Positions 8,611 to 15,977 of a DNA stretch of 64,000 nucleotides are shown here, piece after piece. The DNA comes from JAVBPR01 sp031549485 (GTDB lineage: Bacteria; Bacillota; Clostridia; Oscillospirales; Feifaniaceae). Location of the stretch: NCBI GenBank assembly GCA_031549485.1, contig JAVBPR010000009.1, forward strand, positions 1 to 64,000, written 5' to 3'. Within the stretch, counting starts at the first letter, position 1. Each line of letters begins with the position of its first letter. The notes under the pieces are model-generated. The model saw nothing but the letters and a program-made list of their open reading frames with translations. It made no database searches and was not told the origin of the DNA. The translations under genes were made by a program, and so were the position numbers.

Positions 8611-8976
8611 TTATTTGATTTCTTTTCCCTCGGCCGCAGCTATTCTGTCCCGGAGCTTTGCGGCGCTTTCATAGTTTTCGCTGTCTATCGCTTCTTTCAG
8701 CTCTGATTTAAGCCTTAAAAGCGCGCCCTCCTTGCCGGGTTTTTCATAAATGCGGCCGTCTGTGTGCGCCGTCTCGCCGCCGTTTGTGAAAACGAAAAAT
8801 GATTCAAGCCCGACCAGCTCGGAAACTGCCGCGCCAATATCGAGAGCGCCGAATTCAATAGGTTTTCCGAGTTTTTCGGCGCACGCCGCGCAAAGGCAAA
8901 GGTCGGTGCTTTCGCCATCCTCGATTTTTAGATAACGGAACAGCGCAGTTTTTTGGCGGCACCTTTCGCATAGCAT
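8611..8976 (-). CDS. mcsA: McsA-like UVR-domain zinc protein
   Basis: A 121-residue protein with an N-terminal zinc module (MLCERC and CAAC) and a C-terminal UVR motif (LKEAIDSENYESAAKLRD). McsA partners the McsB arginine kinase and modulates CtsR and ClpC in Bacillus. Here mcsB and ctsR are absent nearby and the gene sits directly ahead of clpC, so a ClpC adaptor role is inferred. GGAGGG lies about 11 bases before the ATG. It is shorter than B. subtilis McsA (185 residues), with a single cysteine-pair set and a shortened middle. Confidence 0.85.
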   Translation of the reverse strand: MLCERCRQKTALFRYLKIEDGESTDLCLCAACAEKLGKPIEFGALDIGAAVSELVGLESFFVFTNGGETAHTDGRIYEKPGKEGALLRLKSELKEAIDSENYESAAKLRDRIAAAEGKEIK

Positions 8977-9025
8977 AAACTTTGTTGCCCTCCATATTTT
9001 AATACGACTTTAAGGTCGAAAAAGG

Positions 9026-9220
9026 TTATTCTTCGTCAAAATCCACTTCGGGGTTGCGGCTGTCGACATGCGAGCTGTATGACGCGCTATTTATATCGGC
9101 AGCGTCAAAATCATCCGCCGCGGCGGAAAATCGATTTTCATGCTCTTCTGTTTTATTAAAAAAATCAAATTCTATTGTGTCGTCAAAATTTCGTGGCGGA
9201 AAATATTTCTTTCTTCTCAT
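9026..9220 (-). CDS. Small acidic hypothetical protein
   Basis: A 64-codon gene starting MRRKKYFPPRNFDDTIEFD and ending PEVDFDEE. The basic start and strongly acidic remainder suggest a soluble protein; no transmembrane segment or known domain is recognised. The internal ATG is chosen because GGAGAAATT precedes it; the longer open frame has no site. It lies 49 bp upstream of mcsA in the same orientation and may lead that transcript. A real gene is likely but not certain. Confidence 0.5.
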   Translation of the reverse strand: MRRKKYFPPRNFDDTIEFDFFNKTEEHENRFSAAADDFDAADINSASYSSHVDSRNPEVDFDEE

Positions 9221-9325
9221 AATTTCTCCATTTTTGCTTTGTGATATTTTATTTTCAATCTTATTATCGGCATATAGCAAATTTTTATTCGATTTGAAAA
9301 GGAGAAAAATATTTTTAAAAAACCC

Positions 9326-9376
9326 TTGTTTTTCCGAAAAAGGAGTGATAATATAATGATAACGATAATCATTCTC
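9326..9376 (+). promoter_or_regulatory. Promoter with overlapping Fur box
   Basis: TTGTTT, 17 bp and TAATAT form a promoter. Directly after the -10 is GATAACGATAATCATTCTC, which matches the classical Fur consensus GATAATGATAATCATTATC at 17 of 19 positions (9358-9376). The site would cover the transcription start. The first recognisable gene downstream is the perR-like gene about 320 bp away. Confidence 0.7.
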
Positions 9377-9693
9377 ATTTTTGCCTAATCAGACTTTCCC
9401 TTTAAATAGGATCGGAGAGTCAGGCGCGGAACTTGCCGCAAAAGCGGCTGACGGCGGCCATTGCCGCCGCTTAGGCGAGCTTTGCTCGCCTGTTCCGCGG
9501 AAAAACTATCAGGTCTAAATTGCAAAAAGCAGACAGGCAGGTCCGCAGGCAAAGCGCTCTCTATTATGCCGCCTTAGAACGGCGATATCGCGAAAACCCG
9601 GCGAGGTCTGCGCAAAACTGCTACCTTTGCAAAATCGGGCTATACTTTAAATAGAAAAACACTTCACTTTTATTATTTTTGCGTGAGGTTTTG
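9377..9693 (+). other. Long leader region before perR with a family B element
   Basis: No convincing gene. It holds one family B cloverleaf (9425-9499). After it an open stretch of about 45 codons without ATG ends ...CYLCKIGLYFK just before the perR ribosome site; this may be chance or a remnant. I could not match it to tmRNA, RNase P or a riboswitch. Confidence 0.4.
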
Positions 9694-10071
9694 ATGAAGA
9701 GTTCATATTATAAAAATTTAATTTTCGAGGCGGTTCACTCAAGCAGGAACCACCCGACCGCCGATGAAATTTTTGCCACGCTTAAAGAAAGCGGCGAAAA
9801 TATCGGCCTTGCGACAGTTTACCGCAATTTGAACACTCTTGCGGCGGACGGCAGGATTAAAAAAATCGTCGGCGCAGACGGCGCACATTTTGACAGGGCG
9901 GATTTTCCGCACGGGCACTTTATCTGCTCCAGTTGCGGCAAGATTTGCGATTTTTCGCCTGATTTTGAGGATAATATCTTTAAAACGGCAAGCAAATTCG
10001 GATTTTCCGGCAACTTGGATATCAGCATTTCGGGTCTTTGCGAAAACTGTGCCGTCGCCGGAACAAATTAG
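9694..10071 (+). CDS. perR: Fur family regulator, PerR-like
   Basis: A 125-residue metal-dependent repressor. The N-terminal winged helix includes NHPTADEIFATLK and the recognition helix LATVYRNLNTL. The C-terminal metal-binding part has GAHFDRADFPHGHF followed by the structural zinc cysteines CSSC and CENC. Aspartate after the phenylalanine (FD rather than FE) is the PerR-type residue at the regulatory metal site, and the gene heads a cluster with a flavin reductase and rubrerythrin, so peroxide sensing is the likely role. The ATG is chosen five bases after GTGAGG. A Fur-type box lies in the upstream promoter. PerR rather than Fur is an inference. Confidence 0.85.
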   Translation: MKSSYYKNLIFEAVHSSRNHPTADEIFATLKESGENIGLATVYRNLNTLAADGRIKKIVGADGAHFDRADFPHGHFICSSCGKICDFSPDFEDNIFKTASKFGFSGNLDISISGLCENCAVAGTN

Positions 10072-10079
10072 GAGGTTTT

Positions 10080-10577
10080 ATGGATAACAATGTTCTTCGC
10101 TCTCTCAGCTACGGCGTTTATGTTCTCTCCTCCGCATTCGAGGGACGGCAAAATGCCTGCATTATCAACACCTTTGTGCAGATTTCAAGCGAGCCGAAAA
10201 AGGTGGCGATGGCGGTAAACAAAGATAATTTCACCGCGGAAATAATAAAGTCTTCCGGCGTTTTTTGCGGGAGCGTGCTTCTTGAAAGCGCTGAAATCGC
10301 CGACTTCGGCGCGTTTGGTTTCCGAAGCGGCCGAGATTATGATAAATTCGAAAAAGTGCCGTTTGCAACCGATATAAACGGCATAAACTATCCGACAAAA
10401 GATGTCGGCGCAGTTTTTTCCTGTAAATTATGCGAAACGGTTGACGCAGGAACCCATTATCTGTTTATCGGCGAGGTGGTAGATGGCAAAGTCCTAAACG
10501 AGGGAAAGCCGATGACCTACGCCTATTATCATGAAGTAAAAAAAGGCAAAACCGCAAAAAACGCCCCGACTTTTTAA
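10080..10577 (+). CDS. Flavin reductase domain protein (HRB-type)
   Basis: A 165-residue FMN-binding split-barrel protein, starting NNVLRSLSYGVYVLSS and containing NTFVQISSEPKKVAMAVNK and GTHYLFIGEVVDGK. It resembles the flavin reductase module of high-molecular-weight rubredoxin, which passes NADH electrons to flavodiiron proteins or rubredoxin in anaerobes; the rubredoxin module itself is absent. GGAGG overlaps the perR stop, so the two genes are co-translated closely. With rubrerythrin it forms an oxygen/peroxide defence set. Confidence 0.85.
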   Translation: MDNNVLRSLSYGVYVLSSAFEGRQNACIINTFVQISSEPKKVAMAVNKDNFTAEIIKSSGVFCGSVLLESAEIADFGAFGFRSGRDYDKFEKVPFATDINGINYPTKDVGAVFSCKLCETVDAGTHYLFIGEVVDGKVLNEGKPMTYAYYHEVKKGKTAKNAPTF

Positions 10578-10609
10578 GGTCGAAAGCGTATAATAAAAAA
10601 TCATTTTGA

Positions 10610-10624
10610 TTATAATAATTTTAT
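10610..10624 (+). promoter_or_regulatory. PerR box upstream of rubrerythrin
   Basis: TTATAATAATTTTAT matches the PerR consensus TTATAATNATTATAA at 12 of 14 defined positions and lies 19 bp before the rubrerythrin start, overlapping a TATAAT. Confidence 0.65.
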
Positions 10625-10642
10625 TAACGAAGGAGAATGAAA

Positions 10643-11182
10643 ATGGAATTTAAAGGTTCAAGAACAGAGGCTAATTTATTTGCCGCATTTGCAGGCGAAA
10701 GCCAGGCCCGAAACAAGTATACTTATTATGCCTCAAAGGCGAAAAAAGAGGGCTACGAGCAGATTGCCGCAATCTTCACCGAGACGGCGGAAAACGAAAA
10801 GGAGCACGCAAAAATTTGGTTTAAGCTCATTCATGACGGCGGAATCCCGGACACCGTAACAAACCTTAAAGACGCGGCGGCAGGCGAAAATTTTGAATGG
10901 ACCGACATGTATGCCGGTTTTGCAAAAGAAGCAAAAGAAGAAGGTTTTGCAAAAATCGCATCGCTTTTCGAGATGGTCGGAAAAATCGAAAAACACCATG
11001 AGGAAAGATATAACGCGCTTGTTAAAAATATCGAAGATGGAAAAGTTTTCAAAAAAGACGGCAAAGTTTATTGGAAATGCCGCAACTGCGGTCATATTCA
11101 CAGCGCGGCTGAAGCTCCGCAGATTTGCCCGGTATGCGATCACCCCGGCGCATATTTCGAAGTAAACGCAGAAAATTATTAA
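10643..11182 (+). CDS. rbr: Rubrerythrin
   Basis: Non-haem diiron peroxidase that reduces hydrogen peroxide in anaerobes; 179 residues. The four-helix domain carries the iron ligands in AFAGESQARNKY, ETAENEKEHAK and the second EGFAKIASLFEMVGKIEKHHEERY helix pair. The C-terminal rubredoxin domain has CRNCGH and CPVCDHPGAYF. The second of two nearby ATGs is chosen because AGGAG is seven bases before it. It has its own promoter region with a PerR box, separate from the flavin reductase gene 65 bp upstream, and ends at a terminator. Confidence 0.97.
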   Translation: MEFKGSRTEANLFAAFAGESQARNKYTYYASKAKKEGYEQIAAIFTETAENEKEHAKIWFKLIHDGGIPDTVTNLKDAAAGENFEWTDMYAGFAKEAKEEGFAKIASLFEMVGKIEKHHEERYNALVKNIEDGKVFKKDGKVYWKCRNCGHIHSAAEAPQICPVCDHPGAYFEVNAENY

Positions 11183-11188
11183 AAAGCA

Positions 11189-11222
11189 AAAGGACTTATC
11201 CGTTTGGATGAGTCCTTTTTTC
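11189..11222 (+). terminator. Terminator after rubrerythrin
   Basis: AAGGACT...AGTCCTT stem followed by six T. Confidence 0.9.
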
Positions 11223-11331
11223 TGCCCCTTCGGCGGTCGGTGCGCGAAAAGCACTTTCGGACGCGCTGATGCTTCACCCGTGCAAGAAACTTGAAAAAGG
11301 AGCGGACTTTGGACTCAGGCGATTTACCACA

Positions 11332-11363
11332 CAAAAAAGCGGCGACAATATTGTCGCCGCTTT
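11332..11363 (-). terminator. Terminator of rarA
   Basis: Perfect 26-bp palindrome AAGCGGCGACAAT and complement, followed by a T-tract on the minus strand. Confidence 0.9.
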
Positions 11364-11368
11364 GCTAT

Positions 11369-12619
11369 TTATTCTTCGCCTTTAATCAAATCCCAATATT
11401 TTTTTGCGGCCGCTTCGGTTTTATTATCGCCGTAGCTATAATACTTCGAGCCGACAAGCTCATCGGGAAGATATTGCTGTTTTACATAATTATTTTTGTG
11501 CCCGTGGGGATAGATATATCCGCCTTTGCCGAGCTTTTTTGCGCCGCTGTAATGCGTATCCTGCAAATGAAGCGGCGGCGGACCGCCTTTTCCGCTGTGA
11601 ACATCGGCAAGAGCATTGCCCATCGCGGTAACTCCGCTGTTGCTTTTCGGCGCTGTGGCAAGCATGATAACCGCCTCGGCAAGCGGAATCCCCGCTTCGG
11701 GAAGCCCGACCATCAGCGCGGTATCGACGCAGGATTTTGCTATTGTTATCGCCATCGGATAGGCAAGACCGATATCTTCCGCCGCGGTGACAAGCAACCG
11801 GCGACAAAGCGACGGCAAATCTCCGGCCGCAATAAGACGCGCCATATAGTGCAGCGCGGCGTCGGGGTCGGAGCCTCTTATCGATTTTTGGAATGCCGAG
11901 AGGATATCATAATGATTATCGCCCTCTCTGTCATACCGAACACCGAAAGTTTTGACCGTTTCGGAAAGCTCCTTGTCCGAAATTTTCTCTTTTGTGGCGG
12001 TAAGGCAGAGGAACTCGACAATCCCGATACATTTTCGCGCATCGCCCGCGGCGGCAGTCGCGATAATTTCCCGCTGACTTTCGGTGAGCGTTATTTTTCT
12101 GCCGTACCGCTCATCCATTTCACGCGCGGCGCGCTCGGTAAGCGGCAGCAGCGATTTTGCCGAAAGCGCATGAAACTGAATAACGGTGGAGCGGGAAAGA
12201 ACCGCAGGGTAAACATAAAAATACGGATTTTCGGTGGTGCTTGCTATCAACGTGATTTTGCCGTTTTCGATATGCGAAAGCAGGCTTTGCTGTTGTTTTT
12301 TATTAAAATATTGTATCTCGTCGAGGTAAAGCAGAACGCCGTTTGGCGCGAGCATGGTATCAAGCTCGTCCACCACCGCCTTGATATCCGCCGTGCCCGC
12401 CGTCGTGCCGTTCAGCTTCACAAGTTTTTTCTTGGTCGTATCGGCAATAATATTTGCCGCGGTTGTTTTGCCGATTCCGGGAGGGCCGTAAAATATGAGG
12501 TTCGGAATATTTTCCGATGCCAAAAGTTTTGTGAGTATCCCGTTTTTCCCGCACAAATGCTCCTGTCCTGCTATTTCGGACAGAGCTTTCGGGCGCATTA
12601 AGTCGGCAAGCGGCGTCAT
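11369..12619 (-). CDS. rarA: Replication-associated recombination protein A (RarA/MgsA)
   Basis: AAA+ ATPase of the clamp-loader clade that acts at stalled forks with SSB; 416 residues, usual length about 420. It starts PLADLMRPKALSEIAGQEHL, with Walker A GPPGIGKTT, Walker B YLDEIQYF and sensor 1 ASTTENPYF. The C-terminal tetramerisation domain includes GSDPDAALHYMARLIAAGD and AEDIGLAYP, and the hallmark end region contains HGHKNNYVKQQYLPD. GGAG sits ahead of the ATG. It is transcribed alone towards its own terminator, convergent with rubrerythrin. Confidence 0.96.
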   Translation of the reverse strand: MTPLADLMRPKALSEIAGQEHLCGKNGILTKLLASENIPNLIFYGPPGIGKTTAANIIADTTKKKLVKLNGTTAGTADIKAVVDELDTMLAPNGVLLYLDEIQYFNKKQQQSLLSHIENGKITLIASTTENPYFYVYPAVLSRSTVIQFHALSAKSLLPLTERAAREMDERYGRKITLTESQREIIATAAAGDARKCIGIVEFLCLTATKEKISDKELSETVKTFGVRYDREGDNHYDILSAFQKSIRGSDPDAALHYMARLIAAGDLPSLCRRLLVTAAEDIGLAYPMAITIAKSCVDTALMVGLPEAGIPLAEAVIMLATAPKSNSGVTAMGNALADVHSGKGGPPPLHLQDTHYSGAKKLGKGGYIYPHGHKNNYVKQQYLPDELVGSKYYSYGDNKTEAAAKKYWDLIKGEE

Positions 12620-12743
12620 AAGCTTTCTCCTTTTATCTCTTTTTTCGCCGAAAATTCTTCTTTTGGCGGGCTTGGCGGACTATCGTCCGCCGCCTCGCTT
12701 AGTTATTAAAAAATATCAGTCGCTTTTATTTGCCAAGCGCAGC

Positions 12744-13376
12744 TTATGCCATTTTCTTTTCGCAGATTCCGCTAAGCGGGCAGATGCCGCATTTCGGGCT
12801 TCGGGCGCAGCAGATTTCTCTGCCGAAAAGCACAAGCCGGTGGCAAAAATCGTTGCTCTCCTCGGGCGGCAAAAGCGGGCGAAGCTGCGCTTCAACCTTT
12901 GCGGGATCTTTGCCGCTGCAAAGACCGAGGCGGTTTGAAATCCTTATGCAGTGCGTGTCGGCCACCACCGCGCCGGGAAGATTATAAATATCGCCAAGAA
13001 CGAGGTTTGCGCTTTTCCGCCCGACGCCGGGAAGCAAAAGAAGCTCTTCCATAGTATCGGGAACCCGCCCGCCATGCTTTTCAAGCAGCATATTCATTGC
13101 GTCTTTTATATTTTTCGCTTTCATTTTATAAACGCCGCAGGGTTTTACAATCCGCTCTATTTCGGAAAGCGGCGCGTCGGCGAGGCTTTGAAGTGTCGGG
13201 TATTTTTCAAAAAGCTCGTCACAAACGATATTCACCCGCGCATCGGTACACTGCGCCGCAAGCCGCACCGAAACAAGCAGGCGGTATTCCTGCCCGTGTC
13301 TTAGCGAACAATACGCCACCGGGTATTTATTTTTTAAAAGCGCTACCGCATTTTTTGCAATATCTTTTTTATTCAT
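12744..13376 (-). CDS. nth: Endonuclease III
   Basis: Bifunctional DNA glycosylase/AP lyase for oxidised pyrimidines; 210 residues. The helix-hairpin-helix LPGVGRKSANLVLG contains the catalytic lysine, and the catalytic aspartate is in VVADTHCIRISNRLG. The four [4Fe-4S] cysteines are present with C-x6-C-x2-C-x5-C spacing in the last 30 residues (CCARSPKCGICPLSGIC). GAGGAC precedes the ATG. It is divergent from glyA with about 70 bp between the starts. Confidence 0.96.
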   Translation of the reverse strand: MNKKDIAKNAVALLKNKYPVAYCSLRHGQEYRLLVSVRLAAQCTDARVNIVCDELFEKYPTLQSLADAPLSEIERIVKPCGVYKMKAKNIKDAMNMLLEKHGGRVPDTMEELLLLPGVGRKSANLVLGDIYNLPGAVVADTHCIRISNRLGLCSGKDPAKVEAQLRPLLPPEESNDFCHRLVLFGREICCARSPKCGICPLSGICEKKMA

Positions 13377-13445
13377 TGAACTTGTCCTCTTTTATAGTAT
13401 ATAATATTTTTATTAATTATAAAAGATTTGGAAAGAGAGTTTAAA

Positions 13446-14684
13446 ATGCACTGTGTTGATTTTTTGAAGAATTTTGACCCCGAGATTGCCGAGGCAATGG
13501 GGAAAGAGCTGGCCCGCCAGCAAAGCTGTATCGAGCTTATCGCCTCTGAAAACTTTGTTTCGGAAGCAGTTATGGAAACGATGGGCTCGCACCTTACAAA
13601 CAAATATGCCGAAGGCTATCCCGGCAAAAGATACTATAACGGCTGCGAATTTGTCGATATCGCCGAGCAGATTGCGATAGACCGCGCGAAAAAACTTTTC
13701 GGCGCCGATCATGCTAACGTTCAGCCGCATTCGGGCGCGAACGCCAACATGGCTGTTTATGTCGCGCTTTTGCAGCCGGGCGACACCGTTCTCGGCATGA
13801 GCCTTGCCCACGGCGGACATCTTACCCACGGCTCGCCGGTCAATATGTCCGGGCTTTACTATAATTTTGTGTCCTACGGCGTCGAGGATGACACCGAGAT
13901 GATAGATTACGACAAACTCCGCGCAAAGGCGCTTGAGTGCAAGCCGAAACTTATCGTCGCCGGCGCGTCTGCTTATTCGCGTTTTATCGATTTCGAGAAA
14001 ATGGCGGCGATTGCCAAAGAGGTCGGCGCTTACTTCATGGTCGATATGGCGCATATCGCCGGGCTTGTCGCCGCAGGGTTACATCCCTCGCCGGTGCCGC
14101 ATGCCGATATCGTCACAAGCACAACGCACAAAACGCTCCGCGGTCCGCGCGGCGGCCTTATCCTCTGCCGCGAGGAGCTTGCAAAGCAGATTGACAAAGG
14201 CGTTTTTCCGGGCACGCAGGGCGGCCCGCTTATGCATATAATCGCCGCGAAAGCTGTTTGCTTTGCCGAGGCGATGAAGCCGGAATATAAAACCTATATG
14301 GAAAATGTGGCAAAAAACGCGAAAGCCCTTGCCGCCGCGCTTGCCGCCGAAGGATTTAACATCGTTTCAAAAGGAACCGACAACCACCTTATGCTTGTCG
14401 ATCTCCGACCGTTTAAAATGACCGGAAAGGACCTCGCCAATAAACTTGACGAGGTCGGCATTACGGTTAATAAAAATGCGATTCCGAACGATCCTGAGAG
14501 CCCGTTTGTTACAAGCGGAATCCGTGTCGGCACCCCGGCAGTCACCACCCGCGGCTTTGACGAGGCGGATATGGCAAAAATCGCCGAGCTTATCAAATGC
14601 GCCGCCGCCGATTTCGAAGGCAAAAAAGATTACATCAAAGCCGAAGTAGCAAAACTATGCGATAAGCATCCGCTATATAGGTAA
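13446..14684 (+). CDS. glyA: Serine hydroxymethyltransferase
   Basis: PLP enzyme that converts serine and tetrahydrofolate to glycine and 5,10-methylene-tetrahydrofolate; 413 residues. Landmarks are IELIASENFVSEAV, NKYAEGYPGKRYYNGC, NVQPHSGANANMAVY, VDMAHIAGLVAAG and the PLP-lysine block TSTTHKTLRGPRGG. The C-terminus has GIRVGTPAVTTRG. The ATG is chosen after GGAAAGAGAG; a TTG six codons upstream overlaps that site. It is a single-gene unit between the divergent nth gene and a terminator. Confidence 0.98.
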   Translation: MHCVDFLKNFDPEIAEAMGKELARQQSCIELIASENFVSEAVMETMGSHLTNKYAEGYPGKRYYNGCEFVDIAEQIAIDRAKKLFGADHANVQPHSGANANMAVYVALLQPGDTVLGMSLAHGGHLTHGSPVNMSGLYYNFVSYGVEDDTEMIDYDKLRAKALECKPKLIVAGASAYSRFIDFEKMAAIAKEVGAYFMVDMAHIAGLVAAGLHPSPVPHADIVTSTTHKTLRGPRGGLILCREELAKQIDKGVFPGTQGGPLMHIIAAKAVCFAEAMKPEYKTYMENVAKNAKALAAALAAEGFNIVSKGTDNHLMLVDLRPFKMTGKDLANKLDEVGITVNKNAIPNDPESPFVTSGIRVGTPAVTTRGFDEADMAKIAELIKCAAADFEGKKDYIKAEVAKLCDKHPLYR

Positions 14685-14724
14685 TATATTTGCTTTTTCT
14701 TTTTTAATTTCCATTTTGTATATA

Positions 14725-14756
14725 AAAAAGGCCACCTTAAAGGTGGTCTTTTTCTG
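14725..14756 (+). terminator. Terminator after glyA
   Basis: AAAGGCCACCTT paired with AAGGTGGTCTTT, ending in a T-run. It could also serve the convergent lipoprotein gene. Confidence 0.88.
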
Positions 14757-14798
14757 TTTGTTTTAAGCGCAATATCGCAAAACATTTATATCCTTGAA

Positions 14799-15782
14799 TT
14801 AAATAGCTGCAATCCTGTCTTCATAAACATAGTATGGTGTTTTTGTAAGATCTGTTTCTACTCTTTGTTTAAGGTGCCATTCGCCAAGTTCATTTATTAT
14901 ATCCTCTTTTATGCTTTGGAACTGCTCTTCGGTGCGTGTATCGTATCGTTTTATAATAAAATAGTTCTCATCTGTTTCATAAAATCCAAATTCGTTATGA
15001 TCAAGGCTTAAAACAAAAAGTTCAAGTTCAGATCCGGTATTATTCGCTGAAAACACAAGCCCATAGTTATCAGGATTATATCCTTCCGCTTTGCTCAACT
15101 TTTCTTCTCTAATAATATCAAAATCTTCGCCGGCTTCAAGCCTTTCCATTATTTGATTTTTTTCTTTAAGCGCATCTTCTGCCGAAACTGCGCGCGCTTT
15201 GTTTATTCCGATAATATTGAATTTATAAAAGTTGTATTCTGCATTAAAGCGCAATTTTGCATCATCAATATTTTTTTGACTTAATATTTCTTTTTCTACT
15301 TTTTCTTTTAATAAGGTCTTGGCAATTCTGTCTTTATAAAATTTCTCGGTGATTTTGTTCTCGTTAAGTTTTTTTCTAAGAGCTGTTTCGCCGCCCTGTG
15401 CCTCTAAAACTTTCGAGTATCTCGCGGCCACTTCTTCTTCACTAATTGTTTTATCAATATTCCATTCGCCCGCAAGTTTATCAACAATATAATCAGTAAG
15501 ATAATCATAAGCGGCTTTATTTTTTGTGTACGCCTCAATCGTTGTCTCTATATTTGTAAAGTTGTCTTTTATAGTTTCGCTTTTTATATCATCGTATTCC
15601 TGTTGAAATTCTTCCTCTGTAACAAGGATTTGAAGGTGATAATTCTGAATAAAATCGCTCTCTGTAATCCCACCGGTTTGGCTATTGCCAACCCAAAGAA
15701 CAATTTCATTTTTATTGCACCCGGCAAAAGTTAAAATTGCAAGTGAAAGAGTAATAACAAAAAGTATAGTTTTTTTAATCAT
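14799..15782 (-). CDS. SurA/PrsA-like foldase lipoprotein
   Basis: A 327-residue predicted lipoprotein: signal peptide of about 20 residues ending in the lipobox TFAGC, then a helical SurA-N-like domain (TEEEFQQEYDDIKSETIKD, EEVAARYSKVLEAQGG) and a diverged parvulin-like part (EKNQIMERLEAGEDFDII, EFGFYETDENYFIIKRYD). PrsA-type proteins help exported proteins fold outside the membrane. It is transcribed after the 1436-residue SLH protein but behind a terminator, so an S-layer folding role is a guess from position. The internal ATG with GAGGGCG four bases upstream is used; 31 AT-rich upstream codons are discounted. Confidence 0.75.
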   Translation of the reverse strand: MIKKTILFVITLSLAILTFAGCNKNEIVLWVGNSQTGGITESDFIQNYHLQILVTEEEFQQEYDDIKSETIKDNFTNIETTIEAYTKNKAAYDYLTDYIVDKLAGEWNIDKTISEEEVAARYSKVLEAQGGETALRKKLNENKITEKFYKDRIAKTLLKEKVEKEILSQKNIDDAKLRFNAEYNFYKFNIIGINKARAVSAEDALKEKNQIMERLEAGEDFDIIREEKLSKAEGYNPDNYGLVFSANNTGSELELFVLSLDHNEFGFYETDENYFIIKRYDTRTEEQFQSIKEDIINELGEWHLKQRVETDLTKTPYYVYEDRIAAI

Positions 15783-15903
15783 AAAACGCCCTCTTATTTT
15801 TATAATATTAATCATTATATCATAAAGTAATTTATTAATTATTAATTTTTTAAAAATTATATCATATAAAGACAACTTTGTAATCGGTTACATTAAATTT
15901 ATA

Positions 15904-15937
15904 AAAAACGCCCCGCGGCAAAAGCCGCGGGGCGTAA
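15904..15937 (-). terminator. Terminator of the large SLH gene
   Basis: CGCCCCGCGGC-TTTT-GCCGCGGGGCG followed by a T-run on the minus strand. Confidence 0.92.
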
Positions 15938-15977
15938 TCTATTTATTAGTTAAAAACTAATCAAATAAGGGGGATTT

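Noticed and set aside
9377..9693. Possible RNase P RNA, tmRNA or riboswitch in the perR leader
   Set aside because: None of the conserved cores of these RNAs could be found; part of the structure is a family B repeat.
11291..12601. 436-codon open frame on the plus strand
   Set aside because: It is the antisense shadow of rarA; the minus-strand frame has all the AAA+ motifs.
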